Source of the DNA: Nakamurella sp040546275
Lineage (GTDB): Bacteria > Actinomycetota > Actinomycetes > Mycobacteriales > Nakamurellaceae
Direction of reading: 5' to 3'
NCBI RefSeq assembly: GCF_040546275.1
Contig: NZ_JBEPNO010000012.1
Span: 62,001-126,000, forward strand
Length of the DNA stretch: 64,000 nt
Position 1 is the stretch's first letter. Every line of letters starts with the position of its first letter. A program made the translations under genes and the position numbers. The notes under the pieces were generated by a model, which saw nothing but the letters and a program-made list of their open reading frames with translations, made no database searches and was not told the origin of the DNA. Of the stretch, positions 45,315-54,131 are shown piece by piece.

Positions 45315-47929
45315 TGACCGCGGGAGTGCAGACCGGCGCCGATTCGCTGGTCGAGGACTATCTCGGCCGGTCCGGCATGCTGCCGCCGGCCGGTTCGCAG
45401 TTGCGCCGGCGCTACGACGAGTTGACCGGCGCCACCGGGAACCTGCTGCCGGGCTGGGCCGAGATCGCGGGTGGCCTGGACTCGATCGGCCATGCCGGGC
45501 TGTCCGGTCTCACTTCGCTCGTCGACCGGTTGCTCGAGGACGACGGTGTCACCTACACGCCGGTCAGTGCCGGCCAGCGGACGGCCGTCCCGGCACAGCG
45601 CTGGCAGCTCGATCCGGTGCCTCTGCTCATCGAGGCGGCCGACTGGGCGCGGCTGGAAGCCGGGCTGCTGCAGCGGTCCACCCTGTTGGACGCAGTGCTG
45701 ACCGACATCTACTCCGCACGCAGCGTGCTCACCAGCGGCCTGCTGCCGCCGGAGCTGGTCTTCGAACACGAGCACTACCTCCGGCAGGCGCACGGCATCA
45801 CCATTCCCGGTGCACACCAGCTGTTCTTCCACGCGGTCGACGTCTGTCGCGCTCCGGACGGTGGCTTCGAGGCGCTCGGCGATCGCACGCAGGCGCCGTC
45901 GGGGGCCGGGTACGCGATGGCGGACCGCCGGGTGGTGTCCCGGGTCCTGCCGGACCTGTTCCGGCGCAGTGCACCCCGCGGCCTGGCCAACTTCTTCCAC
46001 AGCATCCTTGGATCGCTGCACGCCGTCGCGCCGAACGGTGTGGAGAACCCGAGAGTGGTCGTGCTCAGTCCCGGTACCCACTCCGAGACGGCGTTCGACC
46101 AGGCGTTCCTCGCCTCGCTCCTCGGTCTTCCGCTGGTCGAGAGCGCCGACCTGACGGTCCGCAGCGGGCGCCTCTGGATGCGGGCGCTCGGCCGCTACGA
46201 GCCAGTGGATGTGGTCCTACGGCGGGTGGACGCTGCGTGGTCGGACCCGCTGGACCTCCGTCCGGACTCGCAACTGGGTGTCGTCGGCCTGACCGAGGTC
46301 TGCCGGCGCGGCACCGTGACGGTGGTCAACAGCCTGGGCAGCGGCGTCCTGGAGAACCCAGGGTTGCTGCCCTACCTGCCGGCGTTGGCCCGCGAACTGC
46401 TCGGCGAGGATCTGAAACTGCCGTCCGTGCCGACCTTCTGGTGCGGCCGGCCGGCCGGCCTGTCGCACGTGCTGGCGCACCTGGACGAGATGGTGCTGCG
46501 ACCGACCGGCCCGGGGAGTTCGGTCGTGCCGGCCATGCTCGGTTCGGCGGACCGCGCGACGTGGCGACTGCGGCTCGCCGCCGAGCCGACGAGGTGGGTG
46601 GGTCAGCAGCAGGCGGCCTTCTCCGAGGCGCCCGCGGTCGGACCGCGCGGACTGTCGGCCCAGCGGGTGGGCATGCGCCTGTTCACCGTGGCGCACCAGT
46701 CCGGCTACGTGGCGATGCCCGGTGGGCTCGGACGGATCGTCGGTGACAGCGGTGTTTCCGGGTTCCCGCCAGCGGCGGAGATCATCCCGACCGGACCCTC
46801 GGTGGCCAAGGACCTCTGGGTTCGTTCGCTCCGTGTCGAGCCGTCGTCATCGGTGGAGCCGGTCGGCGTCTCCGACCAGGACTCCGGCCCACTGGTGCAG
46901 CCGGTCGAGATGGCTGCTGCCGCGTCGCCGCGGGTGCTGGAGGATCTGTTCTGGCTCGGGCGCTACGCCGAGCGGACCGAGGACCTCACCCGGCTGCTGA
47001 TCACCACACGCGGGCTCGCGGACACCTATCGCTACCGCCGGTACGACGAGGGCGCCGGGTCCGTCCCGGTCCTGCTGTCGGCGGTCAGCGCCGTGTCGGC
47101 CGCCCATCCGTCGCTGTCGTCGGCCGTTGACCCGGTGGCACGGATGCGTCAGGTCGTCCTGGACGTGGACACGCCGGGCACGGTCGCCCAGTCACTGGCC
47201 GGTCTCCAGGAGACGGCGCGCGCGGTGCGTGACCAGCTGTCGGGAGACACCTGGATGGTGCTGGCCGGGGTCGACCGGGCCATCGCGGAGCTGGCCGCCA
47301 CCCCGGACGACACCGGCGCCGTCCTGCAGTCGACCCACGCCGCCATCCTGTCCGGCATGCTCGCGCTCTCCGGGCTGGCCAGCGAGAACATGGTCAGAGA
47401 CCCCGGCTGGCGCCTGATGGACATCGGCCGACGGGTGGAACGGGGTCAGCAACTGGCCGCCCTGCTGCTGGCCACGTTGACGCAGGCCCACCGGGGAGCG
47501 GTGGAGTCGATCGTCATCGAATCCGTGCTCGCGGTGGCCGAGTCGGGGCTGACGTATCGGCGCCGGTACCGCGGGCGCGTCCAGGTCGGCACCGTCCTGG
47601 AACTGCTGCTGCTGGACAGCGGCAACCCGCGCTCGCTCGCCTACCAGGTGGGCCTGATCGCGGAGAACCTGCGCCTGCTGCCGGACGCCTCCGGGACGAG
47701 CCGGCCGGAGCGACTGACCGAGGAACTGGCGGCCACCCTGCGCCGGGCCCGCCCGGCGGAGATGGACGACGTCGACGCCAGCGGTGACCGGCCGGAACTG
47801 GCCCAGTTCCTGACGAGCGTCAACGAGGCGCTCCGGAATCTCGCGGATGCCGTTGCCACGGCACACTTCTGGCGTTCGCGCCCGATGCTCCCGCTCGGTC
47901 AGCACGTCGGGGACAAGGTGCAGCTGTGA
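45314..47929 (+). CDS. Circularly permuted ATP-grasp protein fused to an alpha-E domain
   Basis: The 871-residue protein joins two domains that are often separate genes. Residues about 1-500 match the circularly permuted ATP-grasp type 2 family (LLPPELVFEHEHYLRQAHG, LVFEHEH, ADRRVVSRVLPDLFRRSAP, VLSPGTHSETAFDQAFLAS). Residues about 525-850 match alpha-E (LEDLFWLGRYAERTEDLTRL, MDIGRRVERGQQLAALL, GNPRSLAYQVGLIAENL). ATP-grasp proteins join a carboxylate to an amine; alpha-E is an all-helical partner of unknown role. The same fusion occurs in Rv2567. It is followed by a transglutaminase with a GTGA overlap. Confidence 0.88.
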   Translation: MTAGVQTGADSLVEDYLGRSGMLPPAGSQLRRRYDELTGATGNLLPGWAEIAGGLDSIGHAGLSGLTSLVDRLLEDDGVTYTPVSAGQRTAVPAQRWQLDPVPLLIEAADWARLEAGLLQRSTLLDAVLTDIYSARSVLTSGLLPPELVFEHEHYLRQAHGITIPGAHQLFFHAVDVCRAPDGGFEALGDRTQAPSGAGYAMADRRVVSRVLPDLFRRSAPRGLANFFHSILGSLHAVAPNGVENPRVVVLSPGTHSETAFDQAFLASLLGLPLVESADLTVRSGRLWMRALGRYEPVDVVLRRVDAAWSDPLDLRPDSQLGVVGLTEVCRRGTVTVVNSLGSGVLENPGLLPYLPALARELLGEDLKLPSVPTFWCGRPAGLSHVLAHLDEMVLRPTGPGSSVVPAMLGSADRATWRLRLAAEPTRWVGQQQAAFSEAPAVGPRGLSAQRVGMRLFTVAHQSGYVAMPGGLGRIVGDSGVSGFPPAAEIIPTGPSVAKDLWVRSLRVEPSSSVEPVGVSDQDSGPLVQPVEMAAAASPRVLEDLFWLGRYAERTEDLTRLLITTRGLADTYRYRRYDEGAGSVPVLLSAVSAVSAAHPSLSSAVDPVARMRQVVLDVDTPGTVAQSLAGLQETARAVRDQLSGDTWMVLAGVDRAIAELAATPDDTGAVLQSTHAAILSGMLALSGLASENMVRDPGWRLMDIGRRVERGQQLAALLLATLTQAHRGAVESIVIESVLAVAESGLTYRRRYRGRVQVGTVLELLLLDSGNPRSLAYQVGLIAENLRLLPDASGTSRPERLTEELAATLRRARPAEMDDVDASGDRPELAQFLTSVNEALRNLADAVATAHFWRSRPMLPLGQHVGDKVQL

Positions 47930-48819
47930 CGGACATCGGAAGGGCGGACGAACCCGTGACGCGTCGCTATCGCATCGAGCACCGGACGGCCTACCGTTAC
48001 TCCGACAGCGTGTCCGCCTCCTACGGACGCGGATATCTGCGACCGCGGGTGCTGCCCTGGCAGGACCTTCAGTCGCACACGCTGGTGATCGAGCCGGCAC
48101 CGTCGGACGCGGCCGAGTCGACCGACGTCTACGGCAACGTCGACAGCTACTTCCACGTCACCAAGTCGCACACCGAGCTGGTCGTGACCGGAGTGTCGAT
48201 GGTGGTCGTCCGGCGACCGGAGATCGACGTCGTTGCGGCCGAACGTCCGTGGGAGGACGCCCGCATCGGTGAGGTCGACGCCGAGGGCATGGAATTCCTG
48301 CTGGCCTCGCCCTACGTCCAGATCACCGAGGAGGTCCGCGAGTACGCCGCGAGCAGCTTCCGTCCGGGTCGGCCGGCGATGGATGCACTCGTCGATCTGG
48401 TTCGCCGCATCCATGCCGACTTCAAGTACTCGTCGGGGTCCACCAAGGTGGGGACCTCGGTCCCGGAGATCCTGACGAAACGGTCGGGCGTCTGCCAGGA
48501 CTTCGCCCACCTGATGGTGGCCTGCGCCCGGTCGCACGGCCTCCCGGCCCGCTACGTCTCCGGATACCTGGCGACCAACCCACCGCCCGGCCGCGAACGG
48601 ATGGTCGGAGTCGACGCCAGCCACGCCTGGGCCGCGGTCCGTGTGCCCGGCGGTCACTGGCTCGCGCTGGATCCGACCAACGATCAGCTCGCCGACGAGC
48701 GCTACACGACGGTGGCGTGGGGTCGCGACTACGGCGACGTCCCGCCCCTTCGCGGGGTCATCTTCACCGACGCCGAGACCAGCACCATGAAGGTCGCCGT
48801 CGACGTCGCCCCGCTCTGA
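47926..48819 (+). CDS. Transglutaminase-like protein
   Basis: The 297-residue protein has the transglutaminase N-terminal domain (YRIEHRTAYRYSDSVSASYG) and a cysteine-protease-like core. Its catalytic Cys is in SGVCQDFAHLM (near 190), His in DASHAWAAV (near 232) and Asp in LALDPTNDQ (near 249). Such proteins cut or form amide bonds in peptides. GTG 47926 overlaps the previous stop. It closes the core of the amidoligase/ATP-grasp/alpha-E operon, whose target is not known. Confidence 0.9.
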   Translation: MTDIGRADEPVTRRYRIEHRTAYRYSDSVSASYGRGYLRPRVLPWQDLQSHTLVIEPAPSDAAESTDVYGNVDSYFHVTKSHTELVVTGVSMVVVRRPEIDVVAAERPWEDARIGEVDAEGMEFLLASPYVQITEEVREYAASSFRPGRPAMDALVDLVRRIHADFKYSSGSTKVGTSVPEILTKRSGVCQDFAHLMVACARSHGLPARYVSGYLATNPPPGRERMVGVDASHAWAAVRVPGGHWLALDPTNDQLADERYTTVAWGRDYGDVPPLRGVIFTDAETSTMKVAVDVAPL

Positions 48820-48915
48820 CGGGGACTTTCGGGTGCCCCGCGTTGCCGCGCTCTGACCGGGTGTGCTCCTGGCACCGAGGCCCCGTGTTCCGCGCTGACA
48901 GAAATGCCGCGGTTT

Positions 48916-49000
48916 CCGCGCATACAGGAATGCCGGGCGCATACAGTTCTGCCCGTTTTCGGCCTCCGCGGCGCTGTTTTGAGCGCATCTGTATGCGCGG
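48916..49000. repeat. GCGCATAC-type inverted repeat, second copy
   Basis: CCGCGCATACAG (48916-48927) is an exact complement of 48989-49000. A second, same-direction copy, GCGCATACAG, lies at 48937-48946. The loop contains GCCCGTTTT, close to GGCCGTTTT in the loop of the element at 8244-8315. The two look like members of one intergenic repeat family. Confidence 0.75.
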
Positions 49001-49149
49001 GCTCCGAGCGTGCTGAATATCTAATCAGCTGGGCTCGCGCGGATGAACTCGTTGAGTCCAGTCACCCGGATCCCATTCGGCCCAGTTGATCCGCGCCGCG
49101 GTTGTTGATCCGCGCACATCAATGCGCCTGCCCCGGCGGGACCGGCGAC

Positions 49150-49188
49150 GGACGACGGGGGCGGACGACGGGGGCGGACGACAGGAGC
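49150..49188 (+). repeat. 13-bp tandem repeat
   Basis: GGACGACGGGGGC occurs twice exactly (49150-49162, 49163-49175), then once with two changes (to 49188). It is G-rich on the plus strand; runs of G on both sides might allow G-quadruplex folding. Confidence 0.75.
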
Positions 49189-49417
49189 GGGCCGAGGCGG
49201 GCGGCCGGGGCGGGTCGAGGCGAGCGGATGGGGCGGCTCGGGGTGTACGGGACCGTGAGGTGGGCCTCGTTTGGGGCCAACCACCTCGGGAACAGTGGAG
49301 ACGGCGAGTTCGTGGACAGCCCGGCCGGACCGTTAGGGTTCTCAGCGGGCGGAACGAAAACGCCTGCAAGCAATGTCGAGAGCGCTGACCCCTGCGCCGA
49401 ATGAGGATGGATCTTCC

Positions 49418-50419
49418 ATGCGTGACTTCCTGTGCCCGAAATGCGGCCAGCGATTGGCTTTCGAGAACTCCGTCTGTCTGAACTGTGGCAGCAACCTCGG
49501 ATTCGACCTGCAGGCGAGGGATTTCGCGCTGGTCGGCCCTAGCGGGATGACGAACCAGCAGCCACCGCAGGTGATGTGCGCGAACCTCCACATCGCTGGC
49601 TGCAACTGGCTGGTGCCGTCCGGCGTTCCGGGTGGACTGTGTCGTTCCTGCGCGTTGACCAGGACCCGCCCCGCCAACAGCGACCTGACCGGACTACCGG
49701 AGTTCGCGGCGGCCGAGGCGGCCAAGCGCCGGCTCGTGTTGGAACTGACCGAGCTCAGCCTTCCCATCAACGGCCGGGACGTCGACCCGCAAACCGGACT
49801 GTGCTTCGACCTGCTTTCGAGCCAGCATGCGCCGGTGATCACCGGACACGACGACGGCGTGATCACGCTCGACCTCGCCGAGAGCGATGACGTCCACCGC
49901 GAGCAGTTGCGGGTGTCGATGGCCGAGCCCTACCGCACCCTGCTCGGGCACTTCCGTCACGAGACCGGCCACTACTACTTCTCCGTGCTGGCCGAGAACT
50001 GGCCGGCCCGCGGCGAGTTCCAGACCCTCTTCGGTGACCCGGAGCTCGACTACCAGCAGGCGCTGGACCGCCACTACTCGCAGGGTGCCCCGATCGGGTG
50101 GGAGCGGACCTATGTCTCCTCCTACGCGACCATGCACCCGGCCGAGGACTGGGCCGAGACCTTCGCCCACTACCTGCACATCCGCGACACCATCGACACC
50201 GCAGCGGCTTTCGGTATTGCACCGGCCGGAGCGACCGTCGACCGGCCGATGGCCGGTGACGCCGGGTTCGACCGGATCATCGAGCTGTGGCTGCCCCTGT
50301 CGTGGGCGTTGAACATGATCAACCGTTCGATGGGCCACTCTGATCTCTACCCGTTCGTCCTGCCGCCGGCCGTGCTGGAGAAGATGCGACTGGTCCACAA
50401 GCTGGTCGCTGCCGCCTGA
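49418..50419 (+). CDS. Zinc-ribbon putative zinc-binding metallopeptidase
   Basis: The 333-residue protein begins with a zinc ribbon (C6, C9, C20, C23). Four further cysteines (C54, C62, C75, C78) may hold a second metal. The peptidase motif HETGH is at 181-185, and AEDWAETFAHYLH further on may give the third ligand. It fits the family of putative zinc-binding metallopeptidases (COG4307-like). GAGGATGGA before ATG 49418 supports that start over 49373. It is near the transglutaminase/ATP-grasp operon and may process the same substrate; that link is inferred. Confidence 0.82.
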   Translation: MRDFLCPKCGQRLAFENSVCLNCGSNLGFDLQARDFALVGPSGMTNQQPPQVMCANLHIAGCNWLVPSGVPGGLCRSCALTRTRPANSDLTGLPEFAAAEAAKRRLVLELTELSLPINGRDVDPQTGLCFDLLSSQHAPVITGHDDGVITLDLAESDDVHREQLRVSMAEPYRTLLGHFRHETGHYYFSVLAENWPARGEFQTLFGDPELDYQQALDRHYSQGAPIGWERTYVSSYATMHPAEDWAETFAHYLHIRDTIDTAAAFGIAPAGATVDRPMAGDAGFDRIIELWLPLSWALNMINRSMGHSDLYPFVLPPAVLEKMRLVHKLVAAA

Positions 50420-50486
50420 CCGATCTCACCAGTGGCCGACTGGGTGCGTTGCGCACCGTGCAGTCGATGACGTGCGCACCGGCCGG

Positions 50487-50492
50487 TAGCCT
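50487..50492 (+). promoter_or_regulatory. Putative -10 element of a leaderless rarA transcript
   Basis: TAGCCT ends 6 nt before the GTG start of rarA. No ribosome binding site is present in the gap. Confidence 0.45.
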
Positions 50493-50498
50493 GCCTTC

Positions 50499-51998
50499 GT
50501 GACCGACTTCGAGCCCGGCCTGTTCGGGCCGGCGTCCGGACCGGACGGCGATGCCTCAGTGGTGTCGCCGGCTACGGCCTACCAACGGCCGCGGTTCGAC
50601 CCGCAGGCACCGCTTGCCGTCCGGATGCGGCCGATCAACCTGGATGAGGTGGTCGGTCAGACCCACCTGCTCGGGCCTGGGGCCCCCCTGCGTCGACTGG
50701 TGGAGGGCGGCTCGCCGTCCTCGATGCTGCTCTACGGTCCGCCCGGAACGGGCAAGACCACCCTGGCCACCCTGGTCGCCGGGGCCACCGGACGACGTTT
50801 CTCGCAGCTCTCGGCGCTCTCGGCCGGCGTCAAGGAGGTGCGGGCCGTCATCACCGACGCCTCGAACGCCCTGCGGCGCACCGGCGAGCAGACCGTGCTG
50901 TTCATCGACGAGGTCCACCGGTTCTCCAAGACCCAGCAGGACTCGCTGCTGGGCGCGGTGGAGAACCGCACGGTGATCCTGATTGCCGCGACCACCGAGA
51001 ACCCGTTCTTCTCGGTGGTCTCCCCGCTGCTTTCGCGATCCCTCGTGCTGCAACTGCAACCGCTCACCGACGACGAGATCGGCGACCTGCTCGACCGGGC
51101 CGTGGTGGACGAGCGCGGATTGGCCGGCGCACTGGTGCTGGACCCTGCGGCCAGGGCGCACGTGCTCGCCCTGGCCGGTGGTGACGCCCGGCGGGCGCTG
51201 ACCGCGCTCGAAGCGGCGGCCGACAGCGTGCAGAACGAGAACGGCACGGTCATCGACCTGACGGCCGTGGAGCGCGCCGTCAACCGGGCGGCGGTCCGGT
51301 ACGACCGCGACGGCGACCAGCACTACGACGTCACCAGTGCGTTCATCAAGTCGATCCGGGGTAGCGATGTCGACGCCGCGCTGCACTACCTGGCCCGGAT
51401 GCTGGAGGCGGGGGAGGACCCCCGGTTCATCGCCCGCCGCCTGATGATCCACGCCTCCGAAGACATCGGCATGGCCGATCCGACCGCTCTGCCCGTGTGC
51501 GTGGCGGCTGCGCAGGTGGTCCAGCTGGTGGGTCTTCCCGAGGCCCGGATCGGGTTGGCCCAGGCCACCATCCACCTGGCCACCGCGGCCAAATCCAACT
51601 CGGTGGTGATGGCCATCGACGCAGCCATCACCGACGTCAGATCCGGACGGATCGGTTCGGTGCCGCCGTCGTTGCGGGACGGCCACTATCCGGGGGCCGC
51701 ACAGCTGGGCAACGCCCAGCACTACGTCTATCCGCCGGACGTGCCGGGTGGGGTCGCGCAACAGCAGTACCCCCCGGACGAACTGGTGGGGCGCGACTAC
51801 TACACCCCGGTCGGTCGGGGTGCCGAGCGTCCGGTGGCAGAGCGGCTGCCCCTGATCCGGCGGGCGATCCGGGGCGGGCCTGCGGCTCGCGCCGACGATG
51901 ACAAGGGCGGCAGGGGCCTCGAGAAGGACCCCCAGAAAGGCCCCGAGAACGACCCCCAGAAGGACCCGGACAAGACAGCCAAGAAGGAGCGCAACTGA
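50499..51998 (+). CDS. rarA: Replication-associated recombination protein A (RarA/MgsA AAA+ ATPase)
   Basis: Acts at stalled replication forks. The 499-residue protein has Walker A YGPPGTGKTTLA, Walker B LFIDEVHRF, the sensor ATTENPFF, the Arg-finger region PLLSRSLVL and the MgsA C-terminal domain (SAFIKSIRGSDVDAALHYLA, ASEDIGMADP). The last 40 residues form a charged Lys/Pro/Asp tail with repeated DPQK-type units, longer than usual. GTG start with a probable leaderless promoter. The next gene overlaps by one base (TGATG). Confidence 0.94.
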   Translation: MTDFEPGLFGPASGPDGDASVVSPATAYQRPRFDPQAPLAVRMRPINLDEVVGQTHLLGPGAPLRRLVEGGSPSSMLLYGPPGTGKTTLATLVAGATGRRFSQLSALSAGVKEVRAVITDASNALRRTGEQTVLFIDEVHRFSKTQQDSLLGAVENRTVILIAATTENPFFSVVSPLLSRSLVLQLQPLTDDEIGDLLDRAVVDERGLAGALVLDPAARAHVLALAGGDARRALTALEAAADSVQNENGTVIDLTAVERAVNRAAVRYDRDGDQHYDVTSAFIKSIRGSDVDAALHYLARMLEAGEDPRFIARRLMIHASEDIGMADPTALPVCVAAAQVVQLVGLPEARIGLAQATIHLATAAKSNSVVMAIDAAITDVRSGRIGSVPPSLRDGHYPGAAQLGNAQHYVYPPDVPGGVAQQQYPPDELVGRDYYTPVGRGAERPVAERLPLIRRAIRGGPAARADDDKGGRGLEKDPQKGPENDPQKDPDKTAKKERN

Positions 51999-52969
51999 TG
52001 TCGATCGCAGCGATCAGAGTGGCAGCGGCCGGTGGACCGGAGGTCCTGACGATGGGCGAGGTCGACCTCCCGTCGCCGGGTCCGGGTGAGGCGCTGCTCC
52101 GGGTCGGCGCTGCAGGCATCAACTTCATCGACATCTACCGACGCAGCGGCGTCTACCCGATGTCCTACCCCTACACCCCCGGGAACGAGGGGGCCGGTTC
52201 CGTGCTCGCCGTCGGCGATGGTGTCACCGAGGTGGCCGTCGGCGACCGCGTTGCCTGGTCGGATGTGCCGGGATCCTATGCAGCGCAGGCCATCGGGTCC
52301 GCAGCCAAGCTGATCCCGGTCCCCGACGACGTCGATGACCAGCAGGCCGCGGCTCTCCCGCTACAGGGCATGACCGCGCACTACCTGGCCTCCGATTCCT
52401 ACCGGATCGTCGCGGGCGACACCGTCCTGATCCACGCCGGAGCAGGTGGGGTCGGGCTGCTGCTCACCCAGATCGCAAAGATCAAGGGCGCCACCGTGAT
52501 CACCACCGTCTCCAACTCGGCCAAGGGCGAGCTGTCCACCGGGGCCGGTGCCGACCACGTGCTGGTCGGCTACGAGGGATTCCCGGAGGCCGTTCGTGAG
52601 CTGACCGGCGGCACGGGCGTACTGGCCGTCTACGACGGCGTCGGCAAGGACACCTTCGACGGCTCGCTCGCCTCGCTGGCACGGCGCGGAACCATGGTGC
52701 TGTTCGGCGGATCCAGCGGTCAGGTGCCGCCGTTCGACCCCCAGCGACTCAACAGCGGCGGGTCGCTCAGCCTCACCAGGCCGACCCTGGTCGACTTCAC
52801 CGTCACCAGGTCCGAGATCCTGGGCCGCTCGCAGGAGCTGTACGGCTGGGTCGAGGACGGCCGGCTGGACGTGCGCATCGGCGGCACCTACCCGCTGGCG
52901 GACGCCGGAGCTGCCCAGGACGATCTTGCCACCCGTCGGACGACCGGAAAACTCCTTCTGATTCCCTGA
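51998..52969 (+). CDS. NADPH:quinone oxidoreductase-like MDR protein
   Basis: The 323-residue medium-chain dehydrogenase of the zinc-free quinone oxidoreductase type has INFIDIYRRSGVYP, PYTPGNEGAGSV, LPLQGMTAHYL and the NADPH-binding HAGAGGVGLLLTQIAK. It should reduce quinones with NADPH by one electron or handle similar enones. It is translationally coupled to rarA (TGATG), though the two have no obvious shared pathway. Confidence 0.9.
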   Translation: MSIAAIRVAAAGGPEVLTMGEVDLPSPGPGEALLRVGAAGINFIDIYRRSGVYPMSYPYTPGNEGAGSVLAVGDGVTEVAVGDRVAWSDVPGSYAAQAIGSAAKLIPVPDDVDDQQAAALPLQGMTAHYLASDSYRIVAGDTVLIHAGAGGVGLLLTQIAKIKGATVITTVSNSAKGELSTGAGADHVLVGYEGFPEAVRELTGGTGVLAVYDGVGKDTFDGSLASLARRGTMVLFGGSSGQVPPFDPQRLNSGGSLSLTRPTLVDFTVTRSEILGRSQELYGWVEDGRLDVRIGGTYPLADAGAAQDDLATRRTTGKLLLIP

Positions 52970-53008
52970 CCGGCGACCGATCCTGTCAGGGCGACCGATC
53001 CTGTCAGG
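52964..53008. repeat. 18-bp tandem duplication with terminator-like stem between convergent genes
   Basis: GCGACCGATCCTGTCAGG is repeated exactly at 52973-52990 and 52991-53008. CCCTGAC (52964-52970) and GTCAGGG (52985-52991) form a 7-bp stem over the quinone reductase stop. The second copy contains the stop codon of the minus-strand DUF2231 gene. The stem may end both transcripts. Confidence 0.8.
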
Positions 53009-53534
53009 AAGCCGGGCAACTCTGGCCAACGGCGATCTCGACCGCGCAGAAGTTGCTCGACCACGCAGCTTTGGCGCCGGCATCGCCGATTCGATAGGCC
53101 TGGACCACCGCAACGGCCGCGATCGCCACGGCGAGGACACCGACGGCGATCTGTGCGCCGGTCGAACCGAGAACCGCCGGACCCTTCGACCGACGGACGA
53201 GCACCGGCAGACCCCAGGCGGCCAGCGCCAGGACGAAGAGGCCGATGGCCCAGGGGGTCAGTCCATCTCCCAGTCGGATGTGGGTGAGGATCAGCTGGCC
53301 GTTGGGGGTGGCGGGGTTGATGTACACGTGCCGCTGCAACCACTCTCCGGCGTTGGTCGTGATCGGGACGCAGATCAGCGCCAGCAGCGCGATGATCGGG
53401 GTGCTGATGCCGAGACGCCGGCGGGCCGCCGGCCAGACCGCGGACAGGACCGTCATGCCTGCGGCCACCGGGATCCCGATGACCACCAGATGGATGAGCA
53501 GGATGTGCGCGGGTAGTCCGTTGATCTCATTCAC
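53004..53534 (-). CDS. DUF2231 membrane protein
   Basis: From GTG 53534 the protein has 176 residues and four to five membrane helices. It starts VNEINGLPAHILLIHLVVIG, matching the DUF2231 opening (NGLPxHxxLxH), with a second His in LTHIRLGDGLTPWAIG. These histidines may bind heme or metal, but the function is unknown. The frame is open further upstream without a site; GTG 53540 is an alternative. It is convergent with the quinone reductase. Confidence 0.78.
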   Translation of the reverse strand: MNEINGLPAHILLIHLVVIGIPVAAGMTVLSAVWPAARRRLGISTPIIALLALICVPITTNAGEWLQRHVYINPATPNGQLILTHIRLGDGLTPWAIGLFVLALAAWGLPVLVRRSKGPAVLGSTGAQIAVGVLAVAIAAVAVVQAYRIGDAGAKAAWSSNFCAVEIAVGQSCPAS

Positions 53535-53701
53535 CCCCACAGCATGCGGTGTGCCGTCTGACGGCGCGCGGGCGGGGACGGCGCGCGGGCGGGCGGGCCG
53601 GCGCGGGACGAGAAGGGCATCTGGGTGCGCGGGTACGCTGTGATGCGGCGAGCGGACACCGAGACTGCACTCCAAGGACCTCCGAAGGGACATCGTCGAC
53701 C

Positions 53702-54052
53702 GTGAAGCGCATCTATTACTTTTCCGCAGGGGTGGCCCTGGGGGCGATGGCAACCCGTCGCACCCGCCGGGCCAAGGAAGCGGCGCGCGCTGCGCTGGCC
53801 GCCAAGCTGACCCCGTCGGCCATCGCGTCCGACGTGGCCGACGCCATCGCGGAACTCGGCAATGCCGTCGGATCGTTCGCCCAGGACGTCCGTCAGGGCG
53901 CAGCCAACCGCCGCGCCGCCTACCGGCCGATGGTCGACAACAACACCGGTGTGGTCGCCATGCTGGCCCCCGACCAGGTCGGGTTGGCCTACCCGCTCAG
54001 CTCGGTCGACACCGTCCACACCATCACCGTCGCGGACCCACGTTCCGCCTGA
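53702..54052 (+). CDS. DUF6167-like small protein
   Basis: The 116-residue protein starts with a short hydrophobic stretch (VKRIYYFSAGVALGAMATRR), then an Ala-rich helix (AKEAARAALAAKLTPSAIAS) with coiled character, and ends in a less ordered tail. A similar protein lies just before alaS in many actinobacteria (DUF6167). The function is not known. AAGGGA lies about 11 nt before the GTG. Confidence 0.72.
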   Translation: MKRIYYFSAGVALGAMATRRTRRAKEAARAALAAKLTPSAIASDVADAIAELGNAVGSFAQDVRQGAANRRAAYRPMVDNNTGVVAMLAPDQVGLAYPLSSVDTVHTITVADPRSA

Positions 54053-54131
54053 CGGCACCGTCCGCTGCCGTCGACCCGCCCGGGTCGTGCCGTCAGCCGA
54101 TGCAGATCAACGAACGTAGAAGAAGGACACC

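Larger units (their letters stand above)
48820..49417. other. Long repeat-bearing intergenic spacer
   Basis: About 600 bases between the transglutaminase and the metallopeptidase gene. It contains a GCGCATAC inverted repeat (48916-49000), a 13-base tandem repeat (49150-49188), a GAGGTGG/CCACCTC hairpin (49257-49287) and a -10-like TAGGGT (49334-49339). Open frames through it look like shadows made by the repeats. No RNA gene is recognised. Confidence 0.6.

Noticed and set aside
48904..49404. Several short frames in the spacer before the metallopeptidase
   Set aside because: They follow the GCGCATAC and 13-bp repeats and have no protein-like composition.
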